Positions 21,631 through 31,813 of a stretch of 64,000 nucleotides of DNA are shown piece after piece. Below the pieces are notes generated by a model. That model had not been told where the DNA came from. It was given only the letters and a program-made list of their open reading frames with translations, and searched no databases. The stretch's first letter is position 1, and each line of letters begins with the position of its first letter. A program made the position numbers and the translations under genes. Location: the NCBI GenBank assembly GCA_964017125.1, contig OZ024912.1:62567282-62631281 (forward strand), read 5' to 3'. This DNA is from Flabesymbios commensalis (taxonomy: Eukaryota > Annelida > Polychaeta > Terebellida > Flabelligeridae).

Positions 21631-21869
21631 TTAACCCTTTAGCCGCCAAATTATGCAATTGCAATTTTCACCCACTTGAAGTTGTGTCTCGCTGACGCGA
21701 TCCACAACTTCAAGTGAGTGAAAATTACGACACAATGGAGGTCAAAGAATTTCAAATCTTGCTGAATAATGTCACTTTTTATCTTTAACATGTTTAAAAG
21801 CTGATATGTAATGTGTTGATATAAAATGTAAAAAACGAATATGGACGGCACCGGCGGCTAAAGGGTTAA
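21631..21869 (-). mobile_element. Family A TTAA hairpin MITE
   Basis: TTAACCCTTTAGCCGCC to GGCGGCTAAAGGGTTAA: both terminal repeats share the A-to-G change in CCCTTTAGCCGCC. Tip TCGC-TGAC-GCGA. Confidence 0.9.
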
Positions 21870-22421
21870 ACGTATCATTATTTTTATCATTCACGCCTGG
21901 CTGGTTTCGTCATGTTAACAATTACCACCCATTTTCGTGAATACACAAAAGATATACAGGCGCCTTTTCCAAGGTTTCTATAGGAATTGAAATTAAAAGG
22001 TGTTATTTATGGTTTGCCTGAACAAAACCACTATGAATATTAAAGATAAAACGATTTGTAATAATTATTGATCTACAAATATAATTGAACAAGAAAATGT
22101 TTAATATCTAATCAAGCTCACGACTAATCGTCGTAGAGTCTTAGCCGTGTGGACTGGCTCGTCGTAGATAAAGACGGTCTTGCATTTTTCTATGACTGCC
22201 CTACAAAGATCGATTCCAGTCGCGTCGTGATTAGCCTTTTCGGTATGAGCCGACCTTTTACGACTACAAAACTTTGCTGATTGTGTGGGAGAATATTCAT
22301 GTCATCGCCATCGTCACGTATGTGACACGAAACATAAATATTATGATGGTCTAGCCCCTCAATTTGTTTTTTCCACTCACTTTTTTTTTCATACATGTAC
22401 ATCACGAAAACGTGAGCGCAT
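21870..22421. other. Gene-free stretch
   Basis: No supported gene. ACGACTAATCGTCGTAG near 22120 is a small stem-loop. Confidence 0.45.
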
Positions 22422-22530
22422 CCCAGCGAACACAAGACGTTGAATCAATGCTGGTTTAATGTTGGCCCATCGTCTACGACGATGGTCCGACATTAAAACA
22501 GCATTGATTCAAAGTCTTTTGTTTGCTGGG
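22422..22530. mobile_element. Family J palindrome, well preserved
   Basis: CCCAGCGAACACAAGACGTT to AGTCTTTTGTTTGCTGGG. The arms pair over nearly the whole 109 bases around CGTC-TAC-GACG. AT flanks both ends. The element has no reading frame and no TTAA, so it belongs to a different transposon class from families A to I; the class is not known to me. Confidence 0.9.
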
Positions 22531-23483
22531 ATTGTAAAGAAGATGACGCAACTTGCACCCGATGACTGTTCTTAGGGAGTGACTGTATTACTAATAGACC
22601 GTACTCTATACACCACGCTCTCAATGCTGGGCCCACATATCGCACTGTGGTTCAACATCAATTAATTGCCGGCCCGACGTGTTGAATCCCTCCTTTCTAG
22701 CAGCATTACTATTTGAGCGTATATCATGCTCAGCTGGCCATACTCAACGCCCGGCAAATAGTGTTAAGTTCGCTTCAGCAGATGTCCCCAGGACGCATTT
22801 GATGAAAATATGCTGTAAGCTCATCAAATTTGCCAATACCTATCTTTCTTCTGATGATTTGTATTTATTTAATGGAACATTTAGAAGATTCGTACGATGT
22901 GATTTTATTTCCATACTTTTGGATGTCGTACTTATTCAGTTCGCGATTTTTTAACATTGTGGACAAGAACGACAATGAAGAAATGCGTTTTCATTACACA
23001 CTTGGTCTTGAATTCTAAAGAATTCCACTAAATTATACAATATTGCGTATAGGCCTTATACCACAATGGAAAAATCGCAATGGAAAGATTTATTTGTAAC
23101 TTCTAATTGAATACATTTTATCGTCTTCTTGGCTAATGCAATTGCTCCTTTTATTTATATTTTGACCGGTATGATTGTGATATTTGTCACTGTCAGTCAA
23201 ACCACAAACTTATGACTTACTACAGTTTGAATGTACTCATACCACACTTTGATTTCACCACCGTGACGATCTGATGATCACGCTATAAGCAAATAAACAT
23301 TTGTTGTTGGTGTTTATTTACAGTAATTATCAAGTGCTCTTATGCTAATACAACCACTGCATCATTTAACGCAGCCACAATTAGTATGATTGATTAGTCA
23401 TCACATGGTATCTACGTCGGATATAATATTTTCAAAGCCCCAATGATGCCGTGGATTGGAATGGCAGAGTAACGAATTAATTC
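22531..23483. other. Gene-free stretch
   Basis: Contains J-like words near 22625-22675 without a partner arm, otherwise nothing recognised. Confidence 0.45.
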
Positions 23484-23735
23484 GTCCCCTTGGATATGAA
23501 AGGGTGTATATGCCACTTTACAAAGGAGCAGATACGCCCTTTCATTTCCAAGGTGACAGTATATACTGTCCCCTTGAATATGAAAGGGTGTATCTGCCAC
23601 TTTACAAAGGAGCAGATACGCCCTTTCATTTCCAAGGTGACAGTATATACTGTCCCCTTGAATATGAAAGGGTGTATCTGCCACCTGACAAAGTGGCAGA
23701 TACACCCTTTCATATCCAAGGTGACAGTATACACT
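23484..23735. repeat. Three tandem 84-base family M palindromes
   Basis: Units start at 23484, 23568 and 23652. Each has arms CTTGAATATGAAAGGGTGTA and the complement of nearly the same sequence around a short centre, then GGTGACAGTATATACT as spacer. Units one and two have GGAGCAGATACGCCC in the right arm, unit three has GTGGCAGATACACCC, a better match to its left arm. The array is the only tandem copy of this family here. Confidence 0.9.
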
Positions 23736-23970
23736 GTATTTTAACCGTTTGAGCTTCGTCGTCGTATATATTCACCATATTTTGAATAAAATTCATCGAT
23801 TAAAAAATGGCATAATACACCAGGATAAAGAAGAGGCTATTAGCATGAGCCTTTATTTGAGATATAGGCCTACCTGTGTATTTTATAAAAATAAGTCCAG
23901 ACAGACAGACAGACAGAATGTTTTATTCGCCATAAAAATTACAAACATGATGATTAATATTGAAACAGTC

Positions 23971-24034
23971 CATTTTTATTGACCTTGAGATGGGAATTGC
24001 GACAGCAATTCACATCTCAAGGTCAATAAAAATG
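23971..24034. mobile_element. Family H hairpin
   Basis: CATTTTTATTGACCTTGAG and its complement form 30-base arms with one mismatch around AATTGC-GACA-GCAATT (loop TGTC on the other strand). TTAA ends are not visible, so this may be only the hairpin of a larger element. Confidence 0.75.
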
Positions 24035-24509
24035 AAAACTAATTGGCTGAAGGTTTTGAAGTATGAATGAATGAACTGCGATATTGTGGGAAATGGAAGA
24101 GTAAAAACGGAGAATCACACATGTCATGTGACGTCATGTTTTCATTATAGTTGGTTTTCTTGAACATTTTTTTCAAATGCAGCTCGGGAATACGTTGATG
24201 AATTATTTGTTAATTTAGTGTGATTCCTTTCGGAATTATGGTCAGATAGTGGCGAATCAATGCTATTTTTAAATGTAATGAACTTGACGATATGCGCCGT
24301 GCTCGGCATTGAGACACTGTCGATGCTCGGCGCCACCTGGTGATTGACTTGATTTCTGCAGCCCATTCGACGTGTCGACAATAAATCAGATATCGCAATA
24401 CAGTTTTCCCTTTCTCCCACCCAGTGAATACCATGGCATAGCGAAAATAATTACTTTTTCTGAAGTACTATGAATGTCATAAATTGTGGAGATTTACTTT
24501 TTAGTTGTC
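24035..24509. other. Gene-free stretch
   Basis: Nothing supported. Confidence 0.5.
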
Positions 24510-24700
24510 ATCATTAGCGCTTTACGTCTAAAATCGATCTCCGCACTAAAAGTATTAAAAATATCAGAATGGCGGTAGACCCTTAACATAAGTATTTTAA
24601 TGAAGCAGAAAGAGCTAACTAAAACATTTATGATGATTTCAAATTGAAAAAACCTCTGGACTCCATGGGTTATACAGAAATATTTCCGCATTGAAAACGG
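24510..24700 (+). mobile_element. Family C MITE, partial
   Basis: Starts within the hairpin (CTTTACGTCTAAAATCG) and keeps the tail to TATTTCCGCATTG. Ends are degraded. Confidence 0.65.
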
Positions 24701-24750
24701 GGCCTGTAATGGCATCTCTTCATTCACAAACGAAATTATTCTAAATATTC

Positions 24751-24852
24751 CCTTCATCAAGGCTTGGCTTCTCGAGGTCGCAGAACAAGCTTGGTCGCAG
24801 ATCAATCTTAGGCTGCGACCACGAGAAGCCTAGTATTGCTGTAGGGAAGATG
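24751..24852. mobile_element. Small hairpin element
   Basis: GCTTCTCGAGGTCGCAG pairs with CTGCGACCACGAGAAGC. The outer right end CTGTAGGGAAGATGG resembles the ends of the small insert in the C element at 4603-4683, so both may belong to one unnamed family. Confidence 0.5.
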
Positions 24853-24889
24853 GCACTCTGTGGCCTTCTCACTGGACTTTTCGACACTA

Positions 24890-25001
24890 TCCCAGAAAAC
24901 ACGAGACTTTGACCCAATGTTGTTTTAATGTTGACCCGCAGTCTTCGACTTTTGCCCAACATTAAAACAACATTGGGTCAACGTCTGGTGTTTGCTGGGA
25001 T
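24890..25001. mobile_element. Family J palindrome
   Basis: TCCCAGAAAACACGAGACTT to CGTCTGGTGTTTGCTGGGA; arms TTGTTTTAATGTTG and CAACATTAAAACAA are perfect. Confidence 0.85.
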
Positions 25002-25402
25002 GGCGCCCGCTTCCCTCATCCTCCCTCACCATTTCTTGTTATCTGTTCTTGCACGAAATAAAGTCTTTATAAAGTGCATGGCCGTTTTATTATATCCACA
25101 AACGCTATCAATTATCATGCAATCGGTGACTTATTTTGTGTTAGTTTCCTAATATCCGTGCTGTTATAGACACGATTTTTTGTTTATTATTATCAAAAAT
25201 TCAACTGTTATGTCGTCCATTCGGAGCTAAATTGCTCGCATAATTATGCCATTCAAATGCATGAAATAAAATACACATAATTCCGCTACCTGGAAACGAT
25301 TCACTATCAATTATTATTGAAGATCCATTTCTACTTGCATAATGCCTGCATCATTAAAACTTTAGTAACAGGTTGATAGGCCCACTGCGTCTATGACGGT
25401 GA
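25002..25402. other. Gene-free stretch
   Basis: AT-rich and without recognised features, up to the minisatellite. Confidence 0.5.
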
Positions 25403-26270
25403 TGTATGGCGGTCTGTTGAGGTAGTTGAGTGTATGGCGGCATGTTGTGGCGGCATGTTGTGGTAGTTGAGTGTATGGATGTTTGTTGAGGTAGTTGAAT
25501 GGCGGTCTGTTGAGGTAGTTGAGTGTATAACGGCTTGTTGAGGTAGTTGAGTGTATGGTGGCTTGTTGAGGTAGTTGAGTGTATTGTGGCTTGTTGGGGT
25601 AGTTGAGTGTATGGTGGCTTTTTGGGGTAGTTGAGTGTATGGTGGCTTGTTGGGGTAGTTGAGTGTATGACGGCTTGTTGAGGTAGTTGAGTGTATTGTG
25701 GCTTGTTGGGTTAGTTGAGTGTATGACGGCTTGTTGAAGTAGTTGAGTGTATGACGGTTTGTTGAGGTAGTTCAGTGTATGGTGGCTTGTTGGGATAGTT
25801 AAGTGTATGGCGGCATGGTGAGGTAGTGGAGTGTATGGCGGCATGTTGATGTAGTTGAGTGTATGGAGGCTTGTTGAGGTAGTTGAGTGTATGGCGGCCT
25901 GTTGAGGTAGTTGAGTGTATGGCTGTCTGTTGAGGTAGTTGAGTGTATGGCGGCCTGTTGAGGTAGTTGAGTGTATGGCTGTCTGTTGAGCTAGTTGAGT
26001 GTATGGCGGCCTGTTGGGGTCGTTGAGTGTATGGAGGCTTGTTGAGCTAGTTCAGTGTATGGCGGCCTGTTGAGGTAGTTGAGTGTATGTCTGTCTGTTG
26101 AGCTAGTTGAGTGTATGGCGGCCTGTTGAGGTAGTTGACTGTATGGAGGCTTGTTGAGGTAGTTGAGTGTATGGCGGCCTGTTGAGGTAGTTGAGTGTAT
26201 GGCTGTCTGTTGTGCTAGTTGAGTGTATGGCGGCCTGTTGAGGTAGTTGAGTGTAAGGCGGCATCTTGAG
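25403..26270 (+). repeat. 28-base minisatellite, about 31 copies
   Basis: The unit is GTATGGCGGCCTGTTGAGG then TAGTTGAGT. Copies in the first half favour GGTGGCTTGTTGGGG; in the second half GGCGGCCTGTTGAGG and GGCTGTCTGTTGAG alternate, giving a 56-base higher-order period over about 25890-26240. Open frames here follow from repetition and do not resemble a protein. Confidence 0.95.
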
Positions 26271-26275
26271 TACAC

Positions 26276-26373
26276 CGAGACGTTTTTCCAACGCTGTTTT
26301 AATGTTGGTCCGGCGTCGTAGACGATGGACCAACATTAAAACAACATTGGATAAACGTCTGGTGTTTCCTGGG
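26276..26373. mobile_element. Family J palindrome abutting the minisatellite
   Basis: Arms CGCTGTTTTAATGTTGGTCC and GGACCAACATTAAAACAAC around CGTC-GTA-GACG. The left outer end is missing where the minisatellite stops. Confidence 0.8.
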
Positions 26374-26920
26374 GTGGCTTTATGACGTGAGTTGATCCGT
26401 CACATTGCGCTGATGAACGTGAATGGCATAGAGGTGTGACAGGGATTATCATGTGGAGATGAACGCAGCCAGGCATGGACTGTCTGTCATCTGGAGAGAC
26501 ACGCCCACCAGGCATAGTTTCAAGATGCAGGTTCACAATCTGGTCAGGATCGTTCACCATTTCAGTGTACTGATACATTCTGTGAAATTAATAGTAATCG
26601 ACTAGTGTCAGACCTTTAGTTATTTGTTAAATTACGAAAGTATTCAGCGAAGAAAACTTGCTGTAGTGGTCATTCAGGAACTTTTTTTAATAAACAGGCT
26701 TAATAAAGTATAGAGAAAGCAAACAGAACAATGTGAAAGATATTCATGTCTGGGGTTACCCTTGGAAAAAGAAATAGTCGAATTCAACCTCATAGAGATC
26801 TAGAGAAGGGAGGTTGGAGTCATACTGCAGTCACTGATATTATCCGTCATACATGAATGTGACATTTGTAATATTGATCCCGCACCTGATGTAATCACTG
26901 CACTTTATCTGTCTAATGCA
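26374..26920. other. Gene-free stretch
   Basis: No gene or repeat supported. Confidence 0.5.
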
Positions 26921-26972
26921 TACGACGTTGGGCCAGCATTAAGCCAACATTGATTCAGCGCCTCTCTTCTGT
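26921..26972. mobile_element. Family J half element
   Basis: ACGACGTTGGGCCAGCATTAA and CCAACATTGATTCAGCG: a right arm only. Confidence 0.55.
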
Positions 26973-27010
26973 CGGACAGCAGCAAGGCGTTAGCGTGAAC
27001 TACATTGCCG

Positions 27011-27080
27011 TGCAAAGCCAGAAGGCAGTATCTGCTTACTTGTAAAGTAAAGTAAGCAGATACTGCCTTTTGGCTTTGCA
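27011..27080. mobile_element. Family L palindrome
   Basis: TGCAAAGCCAGAAGGCAGTA and its complement form 30-base arms with one mismatch and a ten-base centre. The core GGCAGTATCTGCTTACTT recurs at 48098 and 54216. Confidence 0.85.
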
Positions 27081-27249
27081 GTGAAGGATATTGGACCAAA
27101 CCTCCTTGATTGGACGTATGGCTCTGACACTTTACCCTCTGAGGTCTGCTACAATCTTAGCTAAATATTTGTCAGCTAAATATTTGTCTAACACTGCCAA
27201 TTAAAAGTATATATACAGTAGAATTGTCATAATCACTGAGTATTTTGCC

Positions 27250-27335
27250 GCTGTGCTTTGGTAGTACACTAGGTCGCAAGCTGTCTGACGAATATTGGAA
27301 TCCCGGGCTCAAATCGTGTACGGCTCATTATTACT
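27250..27335 (+). mobile_element. Possible tRNA-like SINE fragment
   Basis: TAGTACACTAGGTCGCAAG resembles a pol III A box and CCGGGCTCAAATC a B box at tRNA-like spacing. There is no paired acceptor stem and no clear tail. Confidence 0.25.
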
Positions 27336-27619
27336 TGTTTCATTATAGCCAAGTTTTTTTAATGCATGGCAATTACACATAGACATTGGGGAAACTTTTT
27401 GCGAATTAAAATTGTCGACGTCTGTTGTGCCCATGAATAAATGAACACACTAACTTTTTCATAATCATGATAATATTTACAATGGTGATAAAAAAGGTGG
27501 ATTTTCCTTTATTAGACCTTTAGTGTGATTTCTAAGACAACTTATGAAAAGGTCGACACTCGTTATTAATACTAGTGTTCCGGGATTTTAGAGAGAAGGT
27601 AAATAGATGATGGAAAAAA
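27336..27619. other. Gene-free stretch
   Basis: AT-rich, nothing recognised. Confidence 0.5.
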
Positions 27620-27710
27620 CTGAAACGTTGACACATCGTCAATTTAATGTTGGCGCGCCGTCTGCGACATCGACCCAACATTGGGTGAATGTCTCGGTTG
27701 TTTTCTGGGA
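27620..27710. mobile_element. Family J palindrome, decayed
   Basis: TGAAACGTTGACACATCG to TGTCTCGGTTGTTTTCTGGGA, with the centre GCCGTCTGCGACATCG. Confidence 0.65.
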
Positions 27711-28531
27711 TGCTATTGTGCGGGACTACCCCAGCAAACACACTGGTACGTGGCTGCAGTCACTGCCACACAAACTGTGGGACACACCCAGATGATTAAA
27801 ATAAATCTACCTGACCATTTATATATTATTTTCGATTAGTCGTGATGAAAAACAGACTGGGGATTTGTTGATTAATTGCTCCATTTATGTATACACGTAC
27901 ATTGTCACAGACACATTCTGTCGCCCAGTCTGCTCACGGTAAATCGTGGCATTGGGTGTAAAAGGCCGTATCACTCCGTCGGAAATACAACATTTTTATT
28001 AAGGGGATGATATATTACATAATGAAGTTACTATGTTTCTTATATATCGTATGAGTATGTTTTTCTTGCCCTAGAACAGTTTTATTATTAGCATTATTAT
28101 TATTTGAACGAAGTTTTTTTCAATTACGACACAAAATCCGTCGACATTGGGCAAAGTAGACGTACGTTTTGAAAACGTGGAATAAATGTCACATTTATAT
28201 GAATTGCACATTTTTATAATAGACTTGTTCGTAAAACTCTTATTAGATTTGATAGGGCGTCGTATCACGAATCACCGCACCGGAAAATATGTCATGAAAT
28301 CCATGCACATACATGCACATATATATATATATCTTGACATTTCCACAGTATAGTTAAACACTGTAAATTCTAGCTTTTGACATTACATATGGTAACTGAA
28401 CTCTCGCGTCCGATTTCACCGCTTTTTTAGTACACATAAATCAAGCGGTGAAGACGGGGTGAGCATAAAATCCAGTGTTTCTGCCGTGGAGCTTGTACTT
28501 CGCCTTGCAATGTCAACAAATAATGTTAACC
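27711..28531. other. Gene-free stretch
   Basis: A short AT dinucleotide run near 28320; no gene or repeat family recognised. Confidence 0.5.
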
Positions 28532-28851
28532 CCCAGGAATGACGAGACTTTGCCGCAATGTCGATTCAGTGTTGGGCCGCCGTCTGCGACGTCGGCCCAA
28601 CACTGAATCAACATTACGTTAACTCTTTGCCTGCTGATCACGACAATAGTAGTTTTTAACTTGCTTGCTGATCAAATCACTGATATTGGGAATGGCATTA
28701 GCGTTTACACATCAACAATTGTACAATTTTTGTCTCAAATTAAGCAATTATGAGTAATTTTCAAGCACTTGAGACACAACCTCGAGTGCTTAAAAATTTA
28801 AATAAATTAACTTAGCAGGATAAACTAGGTTAACGCTTTGTGTAGTATGGG
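28532..28851. mobile_element. Family J palindrome split by a family D element
   Basis: The left arm and tip (CGTC-TGC-GACG) are complete. The right arm reads CACTGAATCAACATTACG, then jumps across a D element, and resumes as CGCTTTGTGTAGTATGGGA, which fits the expected outer end. Arms carry GATTCAGTGTTGG and CCAACACTGAATC, a change shared by both. Confidence 0.7.
28619..28833 (+). mobile_element. Family D TTAA MITE inserted in a J arm
   Basis: TTAACTCTTTGCCTGCTG to AGCAGGATAAACTAGGTTAA. The interior has GATCACGACAATAGTAGTT and a shortened hairpin (CACTTGAGACACAACCTCGAGTG) lacking the TACC loop. TTAA is duplicated around it. Confidence 0.8.
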
Positions 28852-28986
28852 ATATTACCTTGGAACACCAGCAAATGATGTCTGTCATTAACGTTAGCGG
28901 CATTCCAACCATTGAACCTCAGATTATTTTGTATTCCCTTGTAATGTTAACGGTATTTCGCAATGATATTAACGAAATTGCAATGT

Positions 28987-29221
28987 TTAACCATTAAAGC
29001 TTTGAATATCTTAAAAAGACATTGAGACGAAATGTGTTTTTTTCATTTTTAAAACATCAAAAATGGCTTAGTTAGCTCTTTTTGATTTATTTGAATACCT
29101 GTGTTATGGGTCTGCGACCATTACTAATATGCTTACTCTTACAGTGCGGGGATCGACATTAGACGTCATAATCTGACGTCTACAGACGTCAGATTCTGAC
29201 GACATTACTCCGTAATGTTAA
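28987..29221 (-). mobile_element. Family C TTAA hairpin MITE
   Basis: TTAACCATTAAAGC to GTAATGTTAA, with a mostly complete two-level palindrome (GACGTCATAATCTGACGTC and GACGTCAGATTCTGACG). Confidence 0.8.
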
Positions 29222-29296
29222 AGGTATATTCATCGCTTTGTTAATTCTGCTCCATTTGCTGTATTTTCAGTTTTCTACCGTTGTACAATTTTAACT

Positions 29297-29460
29297 TTCA
29301 ACCCGCTAAATAAAATAATTCAATTATTCAAAATGTCACCCACTTGAAATAATGTGTCTTTCTACCGCGACCCACAACTTACTCATATTTGTTTAATTTG
29401 AGACTGAACATTTACACATCTGGATGTTATACACTCATTTTGTTCCCAATAGCAGGGTTT
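29297..29460 (-). mobile_element. Family D MITE, partial
   Basis: TCAACCCGCTAAATAAAATAA, a degraded stem CACCCACTTGAAATAATGTG and the reversed tail TTTAATTTGAGACTGAACA. The far end is unclear; AAGGGATAAC at 29651 may be its decayed terminus. Confidence 0.45.
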
Positions 29461-29841
29461 GCTCGGCTAAAGTGTAATTTTAAATGTAATTACCATGTAT
29501 TAAAATTTTATCCTGGATATCGAACTTAGGGTCACCTGTATTCGACATCCTGATGTACACACATGTTCACGATTATTGTATATATTTGTGTATATAAAGC
29601 CTAATAAATAAATAAATTTATAAAACAATTAAAGGCGATTATAGCGTTGTAAGGGATAACACTATGCCACCGTGTCTAGTTTTTCGCGTCCGGACGGCTA
29701 ACAAATCATATTAATCTGCGTGTTTCACCAGTGAAAAACATTCGGTCTAATAACGCCTTATTCACGCTAAGGTATACCGTAAATTGTGAGCGTAAAGACC
29801 GTGAAATGTATCAGTGTTAATACTGGAGTGCCATCCCAACA
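29461..29841. other. Gene-free stretch
   Basis: AT-rich; nothing recognised apart from the possible D terminus near 29651. Confidence 0.4.
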
Positions 29842-29899
29842 CGACGGTGGCCCAACATTGATCAAACATTGGCTGCATGTGTCTGTCGTGTTTGCCGAG
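29842..29899. mobile_element. Family J right-arm fragment
   Basis: CACGACGGTGGCCCAACATT to GTCTGTCGTGTTTGCCGAGA. Confidence 0.55.
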
Positions 29900-30360
29900 A
29901 TCGTCTGAATTACAAGCCACTTAAACATGTTAAAAAGATCAGCGATATTTTTTACAGTCCACGCAACGCAGCCGTTAATTTATTATTGTGTGTATGTGGT
30001 ATATACAGTATTCTATTTGGTATACAGTTCATGTATTTGGGGTTTCGTCAGCTTGGTATTAAAGGGTCTCGTCTTTGTAAAATGGCAGATACGATCTTTT
30101 TGTTATTATCATATAGTATTGAAGTAATACATTATGTAAAATGTGACCGTGATGATGAGTCATGATTTTATTTGAATGTGTCACTTTGCCTTTCTTGAAT
30201 GCTGAAGTTTATCAAAGATTGTGTAATATTCACTTACAAAATACATTGCGAAACTCAAAGTTGCTGATAATCATTTTGTTATAAAATTCTGCGAGCTGAA
30301 CACACAATCATGTAAAGATGTATGCTATAGGCCTATCACGTAGAGTTATTATTGTAAGCT
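29900..30360. other. Gene-free stretch
   Basis: A 98-codon frame crosses the J fragment here but has no domain resemblance. No other feature. Confidence 0.4.
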
Positions 30361-30666
30361 TTAACCCCTGAAGCGCTGAATTATTTTTTGTATTAACCAT
30401 GGGAACCAAAGGGTTTTATTCAATTCGAAATCATCATAAATGTCTTAGTTAGCTCTTTGTGATTCATTTGAATACCTATGTTATGGGTCTACGATAGTTA
30501 TACATTTTTTTACACTTACAGTGCGGGGGGTCTACTTTAGTCGTCAGAATTTGACGTCTACAGACGTCAGATTCTGAGTACTTTTCACCCACTTGAAGTT
30601 GTTTCTCGCTACCGCGAGCCACAACTTCAAGTGGGTGAAAATTCAATATAGCGCTTTAAGGGTTAA
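30361..30666 (-). mobile_element. Chimeric TTAA MITE, family C body plus A/D/E hairpin
   Basis: TTAACCCCTGAAGCGCTG and a reversed C tail lead to GTGCGGGGGGTCTACTTTAG and GACGTCTACAGACGTCAG; then the sequence switches to TTTTCACCCACTTGAAGTTG with the perfect stem-loop GC-TACC-GC of families D and E, and ends GCGCTTTAAGGGTTAA. TTAA is intact on both sides, so the composite is bounded as a single element. Confidence 0.8.
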
Positions 30667-30941
30667 CTTAGGAGGCCATGTCACATCGTTACTTTTCCTT
30701 AAAGTGTTTTTTGCGAGGAGGGATACCCGTGCTCGTATTATTTATGCCATTTACTCGTGAAGTATTCCATACTTTGTTTTAAAGACTCGCATTATACAGG
30801 TATTAGGTATCGGCGAATAGTTTTTAATGCATAGTTTACGAGTACTAACCATTCCAGTACAATACGGCGAGAAAAAAAAACGAAGTTTATATTGCCATGT
30901 ATCGAATAAATGATTATTAGATTGATGAGGGTGACCTATTG
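30667..30941. other. Gene-free stretch
   Basis: Nothing recognised. Confidence 0.5.
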
Positions 30942-31024
30942 TTGTATATGACCATTCCTGATCATATTGTTACTTTCGCCTTTGTATATGACCATTCCTG
31001 ATCATATTGTTACTTTCGCCTTTG
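30942..31024 (+). repeat. Perfect 40-base tandem duplication
   Basis: TTGTATATGACCATTCCTGA through CTTTCGCCT occurs twice in a row without a difference, so the duplication is recent. Confidence 0.95.
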
Positions 31025-31437
31025 TTTGAATGATGTAGTATTATTTATTGTTTCGTTCATGACAAGTTGTTGATTAATAGTTCCCCCCTATTTATTCGTT
31101 TGAATTTAAATGAAATATAACGTTAATTATTCCCTTGAATGTATGTTTTTTTTCCTTCACCTAACTTTGATATGTTATAATTTGAGTGATAATATAAAAT
31201 GGTTGATTTCTAACTCCATTGAGTCATTGTCCTACTAAGGTTAACCGTCGTGAATGTATTGTTTCGCTCATTTACGTAGCTGTATGATAGTTAGGCTTAA
31301 TTTTGTGCCAAATACATACAACAACACCATAATCTTAGGGCAGATTTTCAGCGGTATACCCTGGTTTCTGAGCTCAACAGCGGTGCAAATGCATCTCCCG
31401 CATCAGTTATCTGGTGATGGCCGTGGTATAGCCTTAA
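31025..31437. other. Gene-free stretch
   Basis: No gene or repeat supported. Confidence 0.5.
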
Positions 31438-31520
31438 ACTTTTTTGCGTAATATGACAAATAGACTCTGCAGCGATGTCATCTCTGCAGAGTCTATGTTT
31501 GTCATATTACGCAAAAAAGT
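31438..31520. repeat. Long near-perfect palindrome
   Basis: ACTTTTTTGCGTAATATGAC and onward to CTCTGCAG is mirrored by its complement ending TATTACGCAAAAAAGT, with one small indel and an 11-base centre. It matches none of the other families. Confidence 0.85.
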
Positions 31521-31599
31521 AATTTCTTTACCCAGTGTATGTCTTGTGTTGTCCCAATACCAAACAAAAATATTTAACTTTAATAACGGCATAGAGAGT

Positions 31600-31702
31600 G
31601 AGTGAATATTGCTGTACATCTGTACAGTCGGGATTCGAACCTTCAGTATCCTTGAGTTTAGAGCCACAACCGGACCGGATGAGCCATCGGGGCAGGCCAA
31701 TA
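31600..31702 (-). mobile_element. tRNA-derived SINE head
   Basis: On the minus strand CCCCGATGGCTCATCCGGT is a good A box region and GGTTCGAATCCCG an excellent B box, about 40 bases apart. The 5' acceptor half GGCCTGCCCCGA has no complementary 3' half, so this is a tRNA-derived retroposon head and not a working tRNA gene. The downstream body and tail are not clear. Confidence 0.65.
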
Positions 31703-31813
31703 ACGGAATAGCCTTATAAAACCACATCTATACTGATTTCAATACCTAATATATCTTCTCCCAAAGCTGTCTGTTATATATAGAAGCGCTAAACATTCAA
31801 TTCAAGTATATAC
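31703..31813. other. Spacer between the two SINE-like units
   Basis: AT-rich, nothing recognised. Confidence 0.4.

Noticed and set aside
23412-23752. Overlapping frames of about 85-98 codons on both strands
   Set aside because: They are readings of the 84-base palindrome array, symmetrical on both strands.
18136-26270. CRISPR-like arrays
   Set aside because: The repeats are contiguous minisatellites without unique spacers, in eukaryotic DNA.
25362-26275. 160- and 94-codon minus-strand frames rich in HTLNYLN-like repeats
   Set aside because: Produced by the 28-base minisatellite; frames shift between unit runs and the peptide resembles nothing.
29869-30165. 98-codon plus-strand frame with cysteine-rich start
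   Set aside because: The start lies inside a J fragment and the rest is not protein-like in any family I know.
31624-31700. A functional tRNA gene on the minus strand
   Set aside because: A and B boxes are good but the acceptor stem cannot pair.
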